64,000 bases of DNA. Source: Diogma glabrata. Its lineage: Eukaryota > Arthropoda > Insecta > Diptera > Cylindrotomidae. The translations under genes and the position numbers were made by a program. This document shows, piece by piece, positions 12,608 through 22,219 of this stretch. Location: assembly GCA_963693315.1 (NCBI GenBank), contig OY856187.1, forward strand, positions 393,682,820 to 393,746,819, written 5' to 3'. The notes beneath the pieces are model-generated. The model ran no database searches. It was not told the origin of the DNA and saw only the letters and a program-made list of their open reading frames with translations. Numbering within the stretch: the stretch's first letter is position 1; every line of letters begins with the position of its first letter.

Positions 12608-12948
12608 TTTTTCGATGATATGATTTGTCGACGTAATGATTCATTCATTACATCGAATATTTTCGATGTAATGATATTTCGATGATATGATTTTTTTTTC
12701 GATTTTACGATTTTCGATGATATGATTTTTCGACTTTGTGAATCAAATTTTCGATGATATGATTTTCGGTGATGTGATTTTTCGATGCTATGACTTTTCG
12801 ACGTAATGAATTTTCGGTGTTATGATTTTCGATGTTGCGATTTTCGGTTGTGTGATTTTTCGACAGTATGATTTTTATTTTTCAATTGATTGCTTTTTTT
12901 CGATGTAACGATTTTCGATGGTATGATTTTTCGATGATATGACACGAT
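12608..12948. repeat. Degenerate minisatellite of TTTTCGATGATATGA-type units
   Basis: About 20 imperfect units of 14-18 bp match 'ttttcgatgatatgat', with variants such as ttcgacgtaatgaa and ttcggtgatgtgat. Because the unit is so degenerate it is probably old. It directly precedes the 5' part of a family A repeat that starts at about 12949. Confidence 0.8.
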
Positions 12949-13003
12949 CCGCGAAAAATTATAATAGATCGTAAATTAACATAATTTAATGAAAAGATGA
13001 TAC
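12949..13003 (+). repeat. 5' piece of a family A repeat, cut off by an LTR element
   Basis: The text from 'cgaaaaatta' through 'gaaaagatgatac' matches 23147-23196 closely. At 23196 the family A copy continues into 'actcagcaaactactc'. Here the match stops at GATAC (12999-13003), where an LTR begins. The continuation is found at 20817, on the other side of the retrotransposon. Confidence 0.8.
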
Positions 13004-13081
13004 TGTTATGTCTTTAATGTTGTTTTAATTAACGACACTGTTTAGTTTAGTTGAAATGTTAACAATGATTTTATTAGTTTT
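13004..13081 (-). repeat. Outer part of the Mag-element 3' LTR
   Basis: 'tgttatgtctttaatgttg' through 'aacaatgattttattagttt' matches 20583-20668 of the intact 5' LTR, with some substitutions in the middle. The match ends abruptly at 13081, where unrelated inverted-repeat DNA starts. About 41 bp of LTR (equivalent to 20669-20709) are missing between this piece and the next at 16513. Confidence 0.8.
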
Positions 13082-14290
13082 GATGAAAAACGTGTTCTAG
13101 ACAGAGTTGTGAAAACTTGACCATATTTTCCTGAAACTTGGCATATAAGTAGTATGGACAAAATAAAAAATACGAATTATTTTAAAATTTTTTTAAAGTG
13201 CATAGTTTGAGCACAGGGAGCACCCCAACATTCATGAAAAATGAAAATTCTGCCAATCCGATGTAACTTTGAGATCAAATTGCTCAAGAATGGCTATACC
13301 GATTTCATCAACCTTTTTTTTGTTTGATAGATGATTAGTTAGCCGTTTGAAAAAAAATTAATTTATTGTTTTTATAATTAATTTTTAAATAAAAATATTA
13401 AAAAAACTTTTATAAAGATAGTCGAAGATCAATTGGAATTAAATTAATTTTTTTTTATAAATATTAATAATTATAAAAAATTAATAAAATCAATAAAAAT
13501 AAAATATTAATAAAAATATTTAATTTTAAAGATTTTTAGTCCGTCTAAAATTGTATTTGTTCATTATTTTCTCGAACAGTTCAAATCATCAAAAATGTTT
13601 AACCACTGAAGTTCGAGAAAATAATGAACAATTAGAATTTTAATCGGACTAAAAATCAATAAAAATTAAATATCTTAAGAGCACGAATTAACGCCTCTTT
13701 GTAAATTTGATATATTTTAAAGTAAAGTTAGAGCTATATTTAAAAAAAAAAAAATTTAAAATTTAATTGATTTTAAAATTTTTTGTTAGTGGAAGTTGTT
13801 TGAAAAAATGAAGAAAAATTCGAATTTCAATCGTACTAAAAATCTTTAAAATTAAATATCTCAAGAACAAAAATTAACGCCTCTGAGTTAATTTGATATA
13901 TTTTAGAATAAGGATAGAACTATTTTCAGAAAAAAAATTAATTCAATTCCAAGTGATCTTCGACCCTAGCGCCATCTTTAAAAAAGTTTTTTTAATATTT
14001 TTATTTAAAAATTAATTATAAAAACAATAAATTAATTTTTTTTCAAACAGCTAGCTAATCATCTATCAAACAAAAAAAAGGTTGATGAAATCGGTATAGC
14101 CATTCTTGAGCAATTTAATTTCAAAGTTACATCGGATTGGCAGAATTTTTTATTTTTCATGCATGTTGGGGTGCCCCCTGTGCTCAAACTTTGCACTTTA
14201 GAAAAATTTTAAAATAAGTCGTATTTTTTATTTTGTCCATACTACTTACATGTCAAGTTTCAGGAAAATCAAAAATGGTCAAGTTCAAAT
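13082..14290. repeat. Long inverted-repeat element (~360-bp arms)
   Basis: The left arm (about 13082-13450) and right arm (about 13930-14290) are reverse complements. Shared phrases include 'agtagtatggacaaaat', 'gtgctcaaact', 'atcggattggcagaatttt', 'gatgaaatcggtatagcc' and 'gatcttcga'. The outer end of the left arm, 'aaaacgtgttctagacagag', is absent from the right arm, so that end is truncated. Between the arms, text such as 'gaattaacgcctct' is repeated directly (about 13685 and 13875). A single arm of the same family lies at 42183-42484. It sits inside the Mag 3' LTR. Confidence 0.85.
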
Positions 14291-15290
14291 TTCGACTTTT
14301 CACCTGCGTAGATCACGTATAAAAATCGTATAAATATCGCATTTCACATTTGCATTCGAATATAAATAAATATTATTTTGTACTTTTATTTTTACTAGAA
14401 ACTTTTGTTTTAATACCTAGTTAGTTGAAGTTGTTTCTAATTCTAATCTCTAATCCGAGTGACAAAGTTAGTATTTCAAACATGTAGAACACCTAATTAT
14501 TTGGAAATGTTTTGTTTTACACTCGTTTCTACTTGACACAGGATATCACTTCTTTTTGTACTTTACAGATAGTTTTGACTATTAAACTTTAAACTGCACC
14601 TTTTTCACGAACTAAAATTTATATTTTTGATGTTTTTTGTTACTGATATCACGAGTTTTTGTAGTAAATAATAAATTTTATGAGCTTGGATTATAATGAA
14701 ATAAATAATAAAAGTATACCACTTTAACGATTGATTGAATTATTTCCAATTTTTCTGCGCTCATAAAAACAACATACCCAATAATCCGCAAGATATATAA
14801 TTTGGGCCAAAGATTTATCTAGTGGTGTGGGTTTGTTGGGTGAACCTCGCATATTGGCACCAAATATTATGAGGACTATACTAGAATTGCTTAAGCATAT
14901 GATGTAAAACCAAAATATAAGTCTCGTCATGTTTGTTATTTGGTCCAGATTCTACAATAATTTGTTTATCGCCTTCAGATGGACTTTCGATATTAAACAT
15001 GGCTTAGAACTATAAAAAAAATGTTAGTAACAAATTTAGTTCAAGTATCATTGCTTTAATATTAATTTCAAATTTCTTTAATATTAAGATTAATTTCAAT
15101 GTGATTTTTCAGTATACAAATACTGAATTTATATTGTCTCACTTTTGTTTTATTTAACTAGAAACTAATTTTAATAAAACTATTTTTGAATTAAAAATAA
15201 TTTTCAGAGTATGTAATTTCATATTTCAAAATAAGATTCAACAAGCGTTTAATCACATGTTACGGTGAAAATTTTTGTTTATTTGTATCT
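14291..15290. other. Insert within Mag 3' LTR: mostly unrecognised AT-rich DNA
   Basis: Apart from the small coding-like stretch at 14724-14999 nothing is recognised. The segment belongs to the 3.4-kb block (13082-16512) that separates the two halves of the LTR. Confidence 0.4.
14724..14999 (-). pseudogene. Unrecognised coding-like stretch, frame disrupted
   Basis: From the ATG at 14999 one frame reads MFNIESPSEGDKQIIVESG and stays open for about 41 codons. A different frame then remains open to 14724 and contains RGSPNKPTPLDK and LADYWVCCFYERRKIG. The composition looks more protein-like than the surroundings, and the switch implies a frameshift or small intron. No family was recognised, and it could be a captured gene fragment or chance. 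Confidence 0.25.
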
Positions 15291-15359
15291 GCAAATCGAC
15301 TAAAACTATGCAATTTGCTGTCCTACTTGAAAAAAATTTTGACAGCTATAAAAGTAGAT

Positions 15360-16170
15360 CATTAGAAAAAGTATTTGTATACCCGGGAACATTATTAGGG
15401 ACAAAAGCGTTAAATAGCACATGCGGTGTTGTTGTAGGGGTCTAGTGATCGGCACTTTACGGTGCAGTTTTTAATTTCATTTAAGTTAGATCGATAAATA
15501 CAAATGTTTAAGAAAAAAGCTATATAATAATGTTTTTATGACAACTTCCTTTCTAATGTTTCTTAGTCAAGACCAGAATTATCATAGTAAAATTTCATTA
15601 AATGATATTTTTGAAGAATATAAAACGAACACACCAACCATAATGTTTATAATTTAAAATTTCTAGAAAAAGTGATTGAATACTCTAAATTATTGTTTGG
15701 GACAAAGGCTCTAAATAACGCACTCCAATATTTTGTTGTAGGGTCTACCTATTGGCACATTATGGTATAGATTTTTATCTTGTTAAAACCTTTTACGCAG
15801 AATCAGAGTAAAATTTTAGAAAAAAATATTGCAATCCAGGAAAAAAAATTATTTGGAACAAATTCACTAGATAATATACCCCGCTCTTATTTAAAACACA
15901 TATTTCACCCTACATATGTCCATACGCATTAAAAGATTTTACCCTACAAATGTCCATACGCATTAAAAGAACAAATTATAATATGTAATGTTTTTATGTC
16001 ACACTACAAACCAAATATATTCCCTTTTAAAATTGGTCTTAGCTCTTAGCTAAATTGCTTTAGCTTTTTTATGCAAAATCAGAGTAAGATTAGATGATAA
16101 GTTTTTACTTTTATGACAGTTTCCTTTCTAATTTTTTTTTAACAACAGAATCAGAGTAAAATTGACATTT
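15360..16170. repeat. Degenerate tandem repeat of ~300 bp
   Basis: The phrase 'agaaaaagt..ttg.atac', then 'gggacaaa.gc..taaata.c.ca', then 'ttgttgtaggg.tcta' occurs at about 15363 and 15666, with a weaker third copy around 15820. A 37-bp tandem duplication 'catacgcattaaaagattttaccctac' type also lies near 15905-15975. No gene. Confidence 0.6.
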
Positions 16171-16512
16171 GTTGATTTTTTTTTATTGTAAAAAGCGTTC
16201 AATAGATGGAGCCAAAGACAGTATGAAACTTATTCGTATTAAATTAACATTAGTTTCTCAAAACTCAAAACTTTTTTCAAAATGTTATATTTTAACAAAT
16301 TTTGTTTACAGTCATGTGTATTAAAGTCATTTCATATTAATATTTAAAGGTAAGTTTATGTTAAACGAGTCGCCATAAGCTTATTATATTATATGCACAA
16401 CATTAGATCAAAACCTTTTTTAGAGGTTATGTCTACTAGGTTCAGCGTAAATAAAGCAAAAGTGGTAATCGCTATTTTTTTTGTTCACGAACAGCGATCT
16501 ACCGCATCGCTT

Positions 16513-16822
16513 TGATATCAACTAGTTTATTATATTTTGACGTTTTTGCTTAAGATGGAAGAATGGTGCTGCCAACTCTAATATCGATATGTATGATATC
16601 GATATATACAGAGTGAACTATTTAACTTAGCACAAAAATAGGTCTCAATTTAAGAAAAATTTGATGGTCCATTAGAAGATCTAGAATCTTCATCTTAATA
16701 AAAAATAAATAATAACATTATGAAGCCTATCCAAAAAAAAATTTCAAAATTTTCAAAATTGCGTTGTTTGGAAGATATTGGGTTGTGCCAAGTTAAATGG
16801 TTCACCCTGTATGTATATAACA
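16513..16822 (-). repeat. Inner part of the Mag-element 3' LTR, containing a MITE
   Basis: 'tgatatcaactagtttatta' onward matches 20710-20816 of the 5' LTR. The match is interrupted at 16609-16809 by a 201-bp MITE and resumes as 'tatgtatataaca', the LTR end. Next to it, on the minus strand, is the purine-rich tract AAAGGAGGGG (16823-16836). Confidence 0.85.
16609..16809. mobile_element. 201-bp mariner-type MITE with TA duplication
   Basis: Terminal inverted repeats CAGAGTGAACTATTTAACTT and CAGGGTGAACCATTTAACTT (inverse at the right end) continue to about 25 bp. TA flanks both ends (16607-16608 and 16810-16811). Removing the element and one TA gives 'cgatatatatgtatataaca', which is exactly the sequence of the other LTR at 20797-20816. 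That is a direct empty-site proof of insertion. Non-coding. Confidence 0.95.
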
Positions 16823-16858
16823 CGCCCCTCCTTTAATTGTTTCTGAAACGTTGGGGTG

Positions 16859-17522
16859 TTACAATAACTCGACCAGATCGGGTTGTAACACGATTGTTGT
16901 CTTTATTTTCAGATATACGTGGTGATACGGGAATTGAACAACTGCTGAATTTAATTTTGATGTGCTTGCTTCGATTGGATATGATGTAGGATTGGCTGAA
17001 GGGTTAGTTAGATTGGTTTGTGAATTTATTGGTAGATTTGTTTTATGTTGCATCAACGGTATTGAAACATACACTGAATGAATTAGTTTTTATTTGTTTT
17101 GGTACCTTATCATTGCCGTCATATTTGAACGGTCGAATATAAAATCTATTGCGGATATACGTTGAACCGTTGTCTGTTTGAACTACATAAACACGGTTTG
17201 GTTTAACTTCTTTAATAATTCCACTAACATATGGTTTATCCATCTTTAATCCAAACCAAACTTTATTACCTGTTTTTAGCGGTGGTAATATTTTTGATTT
17301 TAAGTCTGCATATTGTTCGCTTTGTCTTTTTGATAATTTTGATTTAACATTGCCAATCGGAAAATTTGGACGCAGTCTGGCAGGATGAGTCGGCAACAAA
17401 GTTTTAAGACGACGTCCCATCAATATTTCAGATGGTGATGGAAGATCATATTGTGGTGTGGTTATATAGTCTAGCAATTTTAAATTTATATCTTTTCCAT
17501 CTTCGAATGCTTTTTCCAACAA
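16859..17522 (-). pseudogene. Mag-type integrase C-terminal region and tail
   Basis: The ORF from 17522 reads LLEKAFEDGKDINLKLLDYI, then SPSEILMGRRLKTLLP, then a beta-rich region ending in FYIRPF. This corresponds to the end of the integrase core and the C-terminal domain of Ty3/Gypsy Pol. At about 17043-17074 the frame changes, and 16859-17074 supplies an Asn/Ser/Pro-rich tail. It lies 5' of the purine tract and 3' LTR, as expected. Confidence 0.75.
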
Positions 17523-18060
17523 TTTTTTTATCGTTTGAACTGATCTTTCAGCAAGACTATTTGAACGAGGATTATACGGAGATGATGGATTGATGTAAGA
17601 TACCCCATGAACTGTGAAAATCTGTCATTTCACTTGAATTAAACGGTGGTCCTTGATCAGTAACCAATTCATCCGGAATACCGTATCGCGAATAAACAAC
17701 TTTAGTGCCATTCATTGATTGAATTTCAATAAATTTGCTGAAATAATCAACGATTAATAAATATCTGTTATCAGCTAAATCAAAAAAATCAGCGGCAATC
17801 TTTTGCCATGGACGACTCGGTAAGTATCGGTCAGCTAATGGTTCATGTTGATTCGATCTTTAACGAGACTGACAAATTTCACATCGATTGATATATTCTT
17901 CAATTGAAGAATCCACACCAGGCCAATATAAATATTCTCGTGCCTTCATTTTACTAGAAACTATACCCCGGTGAGATACATGTAATATACTTAAAATGCG
18001 TTGTATTTCTGATTTTGGTACTACAAATCGTTGACCACGACAATATATTACCTGGAACAT
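17523..18060 (-). pseudogene. Mag-type integrase zinc domain and DDE core, broken
   Basis: Translation near 18000-17860 shows LHVSHRGIVSSKMKAREY, then YINRCEICQ, which is the HHCC zinc domain. Further on, VVYSRYGIPDELVTDQGPPF carries the second catalytic Asp. Then the frame shifts at about 17570 into SPYNPRSNSLAERSVQTIK with the catalytic Glu. Stops and frameshifts make it non-functional. Confidence 0.8.
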
Positions 18061-18063
18061 ATT

Positions 18064-18657
18064 TTAAGTCAAATTATACCTGTTTGTTCGAAGAAGTAGA
18101 CGTTGTAATCTTGGTGTTACTGCATCATATGGTTTTTCTTTTAGTCCAATCAACGGACGATGATCGGTTTCAACTGTTAAATGACGACCGTAAGTATAGT
18201 AATGGAAATGTTCCAATCCAAAAACGATTGCTAGGAGTTCCTTTTTTATCTGGCTATACCGTTGTTGAGTTTCTGTCAGCGATGCTGAACCATATGTAAC
18301 CGGTCGAACATCTTGGATTAGTGTTGCACCAAGTCCATATTGGCTTGCATCAACCGAAAGTGTTACTGTTTTATTTGGATCAAATAAGGTTAATGTTGGT
18401 GCTTTCGTCAAAAGTTTCTTGACATTATTGAAGGCTAATTGTGTGTTTGCATCCCAAACCCAACTATTTTTTAATTTTAATAATGGTCGAAGTACATGTG
18501 TTTCATTTGATATGTTTGGTAAAAATTTTGTAAGATATCGAACCATTGATAGGAATCGGTTCAATTCATTAGACTTAGTTGGTGCTGGAAATTCGGAAAT
18601 TGCTTTAACTTTTCTTTCATCAGGTTGTATGCCATGTTTAGAAACGTTGTGTCCCAA
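18064..18657 (-). pseudogene. Mag-type RT thumb/connection and RNase H
   Basis: The 197-codon open stretch carries MGHNVSKHGIQPDERKVKAI (end of RT), the ELNRFLSMVRYLTKFLPN block, then TLSVDASQYGLGATL, a KKELLAIVFGLEHF block and VETDHRPLIG. These are the Asp, Glu and Asp active-site motifs of Gypsy RNase H. It reads in continuity with the broken RT upstream. Confidence 0.85.
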
Positions 18658-19339
18658 ATAAAAAATTTCCTGTTTTGCTAATTGAACCTTTTCACGATTA
18701 AAATTTAAACATTCACGACGTGCGATCTCTAGAACTTTCCGTAACAGTTTACAATATTTATCGATTGTTTTTGTACCGAATGCTCAATCATCAATATATG
18801 GTTGTATGGTACTAATATGTCGCTCATTGTTCGTTGAAATTCTTCAGGAGCGTTGTTGAGTCTATATGAAACGATATCTGCCAAATGGTTTTGCAAATGT
18901 TGTTAAAAACGAGCTCTTTTCTTCAAATGGCTGCTGCCAAAATGCTGCTTTAGCACCAAAAACAGTAAAGTATTGACTACCTTGAATTGATGATAACAAA
19001 TGATCAATGTTTGGTACTGGATAATGGCATCTTTTAATTTCTTTATTTAATGGTCTAGGATCTAGAACAATTCGTAATTAGTCGTTTTTTTCGATAAACA
19101 GCATGTTGCTGACCCAGTCGGTTGGAGTTTCTAAAACTCTATGCTAAAATTCTATCGGATACCACTTTTTCATGCAGTGCTAATGGTATTTTCCTAGCAG
19201 CTGCCACAAGAGAAACTGTATTTTCACGTAAAACAATTTTTACAGGACGATTTAAGTAGCCTCGACCCTCAAAAACATCTTTAAATTCTTCAAGAATTGA
19301 TTCGTGTGTTTCCTTTTCGAATTTCAGTTTATTTGGCAC
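18658..19339 (-). pseudogene. Mag-type reverse transcriptase, broken
   Basis: The start (19339) reads as the acidic linker plus FEGRGYLNRPVKIVL, followed by an AARKIPLAL block. Downstream, frames switch repeatedly. The catalytic YIDD is present at about 18785-18800 but is followed directly by an in-frame TGA. Sequence resumes as RRECLNFNREKVQLAKQEI. Several indels and stops are present. Confidence 0.75.
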
Positions 19340-19518
19340 AATTTCATTTATTCGTTGAATGAGATCAAGTTTTTCACATGATTCGAGTCCAATAATTGTT
19401 TTAGATTGAAAATTTGTTACAACAAAACGAAGATTTTGATTTAGGTTTTTCTTGGTTACACCATTAATGAAAGATTCACCGATGCTAGGTATTTAATTGA
19501 TTTAATTTCAATTGATGA

Positions 19519-19758
19519 TTAAAAAATTTCTGGTTGTAATGTCCACTCTGAAATAACTTTAATCGACACTATATTTACGTGGGCACCGGTGTCCAGTTTA
19601 CACGAGATGGCATTGCCATTTAAGATTAGAATTTCATTCCATTCTGAATTTTTACGGATCTCATTTTTTTGTATCCGTGCAGCATTAATTATTCCCATTT
19701 GAAATTCATCTTCATTTAAGATTATATTCGAATTTTTACACTGATCAGTTGATTGCAT
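19519..19758 (-). pseudogene. Mag-type aspartic protease region
   Basis: ISCKLDTGAHVNIVS contains the D-T-G catalytic triad of retroelement proteases. The frame ends at 19519, short of the second half of the protease, so it is truncated by a stop. It overlaps the end of the nucleocapsid frame. Confidence 0.75.
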
Positions 19759-20060
19759 TTCCTCAATTTACCTTTATCGCGTTGCGTTGTTGTTGGTTGT
19801 GATAGACTACGACAAACCGATGACCAATGATTAAGTTTACCGCACTTATTGCATGTTTTTCCGAAATCCGGACACTTTTTTATTTCATGTCGTAACCCAC
19901 AATTATTGCAATCAAATTTTTTAGCACTGGAAACACTGTGATTTACATTTGTGTTCTTTTTTATTATCTCGACTTGATTACTTGAACCAAGTGACATTTG
20001 ATTTGCATGTATACGAGACAATTCACAAATTCGACTTTGTTCTACAACTTTTTTTTTCAT
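19722..20060 (-). pseudogene. Mag-type nucleocapsid with two zinc knuckles
   Basis: FDCNNCGLRHEIKKC is a CX2CX3HX4C motif, and CNKCGKLNHWSSVC, about ten residues later, is CX2CX4HX4C. The two-knuckle arrangement with the linker PDFGKT is typical of Mag-lineage Gag. It is separated from the N-terminal Gag ORF by a frame disruption around 20060-20244. Confidence 0.8.
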
Positions 20061-20243
20061 CTAAATCTTTTTCCCGTAATAATCTCTCGGAATCACGGAT
20101 ATTTCTAGATGAAGCAGTTCCAAAATTGCAATCGACAGCCTGTAATTTAACTTTGTCATAAAAATGATCAAATGTTTCACTTTGTTCTTGCGTTAAGCCC
20201 CAAAAAATACTGTTTTAAATAATACTATTTCACTTTTACCAGT

Positions 20244-20513
20244 TTAAAATAGACTGTCCAAAGCTGTAAACACTTGTTTGATTGTGATTTCTGTTGTACT
20301 TGATGCCGGTTGTAAATTCAATTCCTCGTATTTTCGCTTTAGATCATGTCCGCATAATAACAAAAATAAGGCAACCTTCATTTTTTCTGGTTTATCATCA
20401 TAATCAGTTGCAATTAAATAATTTTTGAAATCGTCTTTCCATAGACGCCATTGTTCTCCTTCTTCACTTGTTGATGAAAATGGTTTTAATGTTAATGGTT
20501 TTATGGCAGCCAT
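20244..20513 (-). pseudogene. Mag-type Gag N-terminal part
   Basis: It begins MAAIKPLTLKPFSSTSEEGE at 20513, about 50 bp inside the primer-binding site. It then continues with a WRLWKDDFKNYLIATD block and LFLLLCGHDLKRKYEEL, matching the capsid region of Mag-type Gag. It ends at a stop at 20244. Confidence 0.75.
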
Positions 20514-20565
20514 GTTTGATAAAAACCCAATATGAAATTTATTTGTATCTTTAGCGTTTTAGTTA

Positions 20566-20582
20566 CACTACTTCTGACACCA
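20566..20582 (-). promoter_or_regulatory. tRNA-Leu-type primer-binding site of the Mag element
   Basis: Directly next to the LTR, the plus strand reads cactacttctgacacca. ACTTCTGACACCA is the 3' end of insect and vertebrate tRNA-Leu (acceptor plus CCA), so on the element's strand TGGTGTCAGAAGT would prime minus-strand DNA synthesis. The position, abutting the LTR with no gap, is as expected. Confidence 0.8.
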
Positions 20583-20816
20583 TGTTATGTCTTTAATGTT
20601 GTTTTAATTGAGGATAAGGATTTAATTGAAATTTTAACAATGATTTTATTAGTTTTAGTTATAATTAAGTTTTACAATATATGTTATTGTTCTATGTACG
20701 TTGTACATGTGATATCAACTAGTTTATTATATTTTGACGTTTTTGCTTAAGATGGAGGAACGGTGTTGCCAATTCTAATATCGATATGTATGATATCGAT
20801 ATATATGTATATAACA
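20583..20816 (-). repeat. Intact 5' LTR of the Mag element (234 bp)
   Basis: On the minus strand it starts TGTTATATACATA and ends GACATAACA, a TG...CA LTR. It carries two exact TATCGATA motifs (20779-20786 and 20794-20801) close to its transcriptional 5' side. It is flanked outside by GATAC (20817-20821) and inside by the primer site. Confidence 0.88.
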
Positions 20817-21600
20817 GATACAATCAGCAAACTACTCAAAAACCTATCCATTTAGATTTTCGAGAATATATTACAAAATTTCATATTTCTTTAAAAATTC
20901 CAAAAATCCACCAGAAATTTTTTTTCAAAATTCTAAAAAGATTGCAAAAATTAGAACAAAATCAAAACACTAAACTTTTTTCAAAATTCCAAAAATATTC
21001 CAAAAATTATTACAAAATCAAAAATTTATATTTTCGATTACATTTCATGTCATACAAATAATTAATTTCATTTTTTTCCAAACATTTGGGTAAAAAAATG
21101 AAAATCATTCTTTTGACACACTTGACAATATATTTTTGACAAACTTATAATGCAATAATCTAGTTTTTGGTCTCAAATACCAATTCCAACCATCCATATT
21201 TCTTCAAATTCAATGTTCCTACTCGTAATCACTTAAAATGAATGTTTTTAGGCAAAAAATATGCAAATTTATTTATTTTGACACACTTGACGAATTTTTG
21301 GACACACTTCAAGTATATCTATCAAACACATCGTCCTTACGTCTCTTACAATTGAGCATACCTATTTTTAGAAACCAAAATTTTTGAAATCCCTCCAGCG
21401 GTTTTCTAGATTTCGTTGGTTTGACGGCCGGTCAGCCATACGTTTTTCTTATTGCTTTTTTAGAATCGGTAGGTGCTAAAACGTTGAGAAATGCCAAAAA
21501 CAGTGAGGATAAGAATTTCACTTTTGGCTCGAGAATGCAATACTTTTGTCAAACCGAATTAACTACCAAAAATTTCAAAAATAAAATTCCAAAACACAAA
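20817..21600 (+). repeat. Family A repeat, 3' part displaced by the Mag element
   Basis: It starts GATAC then 'aatcagcaaactactc', the continuation of the piece ending at 13003. It has the A-rich tract, 'tttgacacacttgacaat' blocks, 'acatcgtcctt', and 'gaatcggtaggtgctaaaac'. The end near 21600 is diverged and lacks the terminal hairpin. Confidence 0.75.
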
Positions 21601-21643
21601 TCTTAAAAATTTCTCATATAAAACAAAGCAAAAACATTTGGAC

Positions 21644-21766
21644 TCCAGCAGCCAAATTCTGTAATTGTGAAGTGGTGAAGTGATAAGTTTTTTAATGAAA
21701 AGAAGCGAAGAAATTTTTAACACTTCACCGCTTCACAGTTACAGAATTTGGCTGCAGATTTGGATT
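21644..21766. repeat. Short fold-back repeat
   Basis: The left arm 'agcagccaaattctgtaa' plus 'ttgtgaagtggtgaag' is inverted as 'cttcaccgcttcacagtt' plus 'acagaatttggctgc', with about 30 bp between. A third single arm lies at 27582-27612 (gcagctaaattctgtaactg). It is probably a MITE or the inverted repeat of one. Confidence 0.75.
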
Positions 21767-21916
21767 CCGATCTTCGGCTGGCTGAAATCTTTCTTTCTCA
21801 GTTTTGAAATAAATATCACTTTAGCTGTTTTCAATGATTTCAGAATATACGTAAGTGACTTCGAAATTTGTCCACACTTTATTTGTCCACATTGGTGGAT
21901 TGGCGAGAAAATTTCA

Positions 21917-22219
21917 CTAGCCTAAAGTTGAGAAAACTTCAGTCATCTCTGGTGATTTGTGTCTTAAAGACGTGCCAAGCTCACTTAATAAGATCCTCCG
22001 TGAAAAGTGTTGCGACAAATCGCCAGTCCTCTGAGCTTGGTCATCTATGCGGTTTATTATTAACGTCATACGACGAACGCAAAAATTTAAAATAAATCCA
22101 CAATTTGTTCGAGGTATGTGTACGTTAAACTGAGTTTGAACAAGTTTGATCTTTAATGAAACACCCCTAATGGTGATTGAGCAACTTGTTTCGAACGCTT
22201 TGGTGATTGCATGGTTCAC
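21917..22219 (-). pseudogene. Possible LINE endonuclease-end fragment
   Basis: The 100-codon frame begins MNHAITKAFETSC. This resembles the 'AI..AF..SCP' segment between endonuclease and RT in Jockey-type LINEs. The following residues do not continue the family pattern (no WW[N] motif), so the assignment is weak. Upstream on the same strand (to about 22540), an out-of-frame EDVTTVKDKFILAKERL would fit such a region. Confidence 0.3.

Larger units (their letters stand above)
13004..20816 (-). mobile_element. Mag-type Ty3/Gypsy LTR retrotransposon with later insertions
   Basis: The element is bounded by GATAC direct repeats (12999-13003 and 20817-20821). The 5' LTR lies at 20583-20816, and a primer-binding site abuts it. 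The internal order on the minus strand is Gag, two zinc knuckles, protease, RT, RNase H, integrase, then a purine tract next to the 3' LTR. The 3' LTR is split: its first part is 13004-13081 and the rest 16513-16822. Many frameshifts and stops make it inactive. The paired zinc knuckles and Gag type point to the Mag lineage. Confidence 0.85.
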
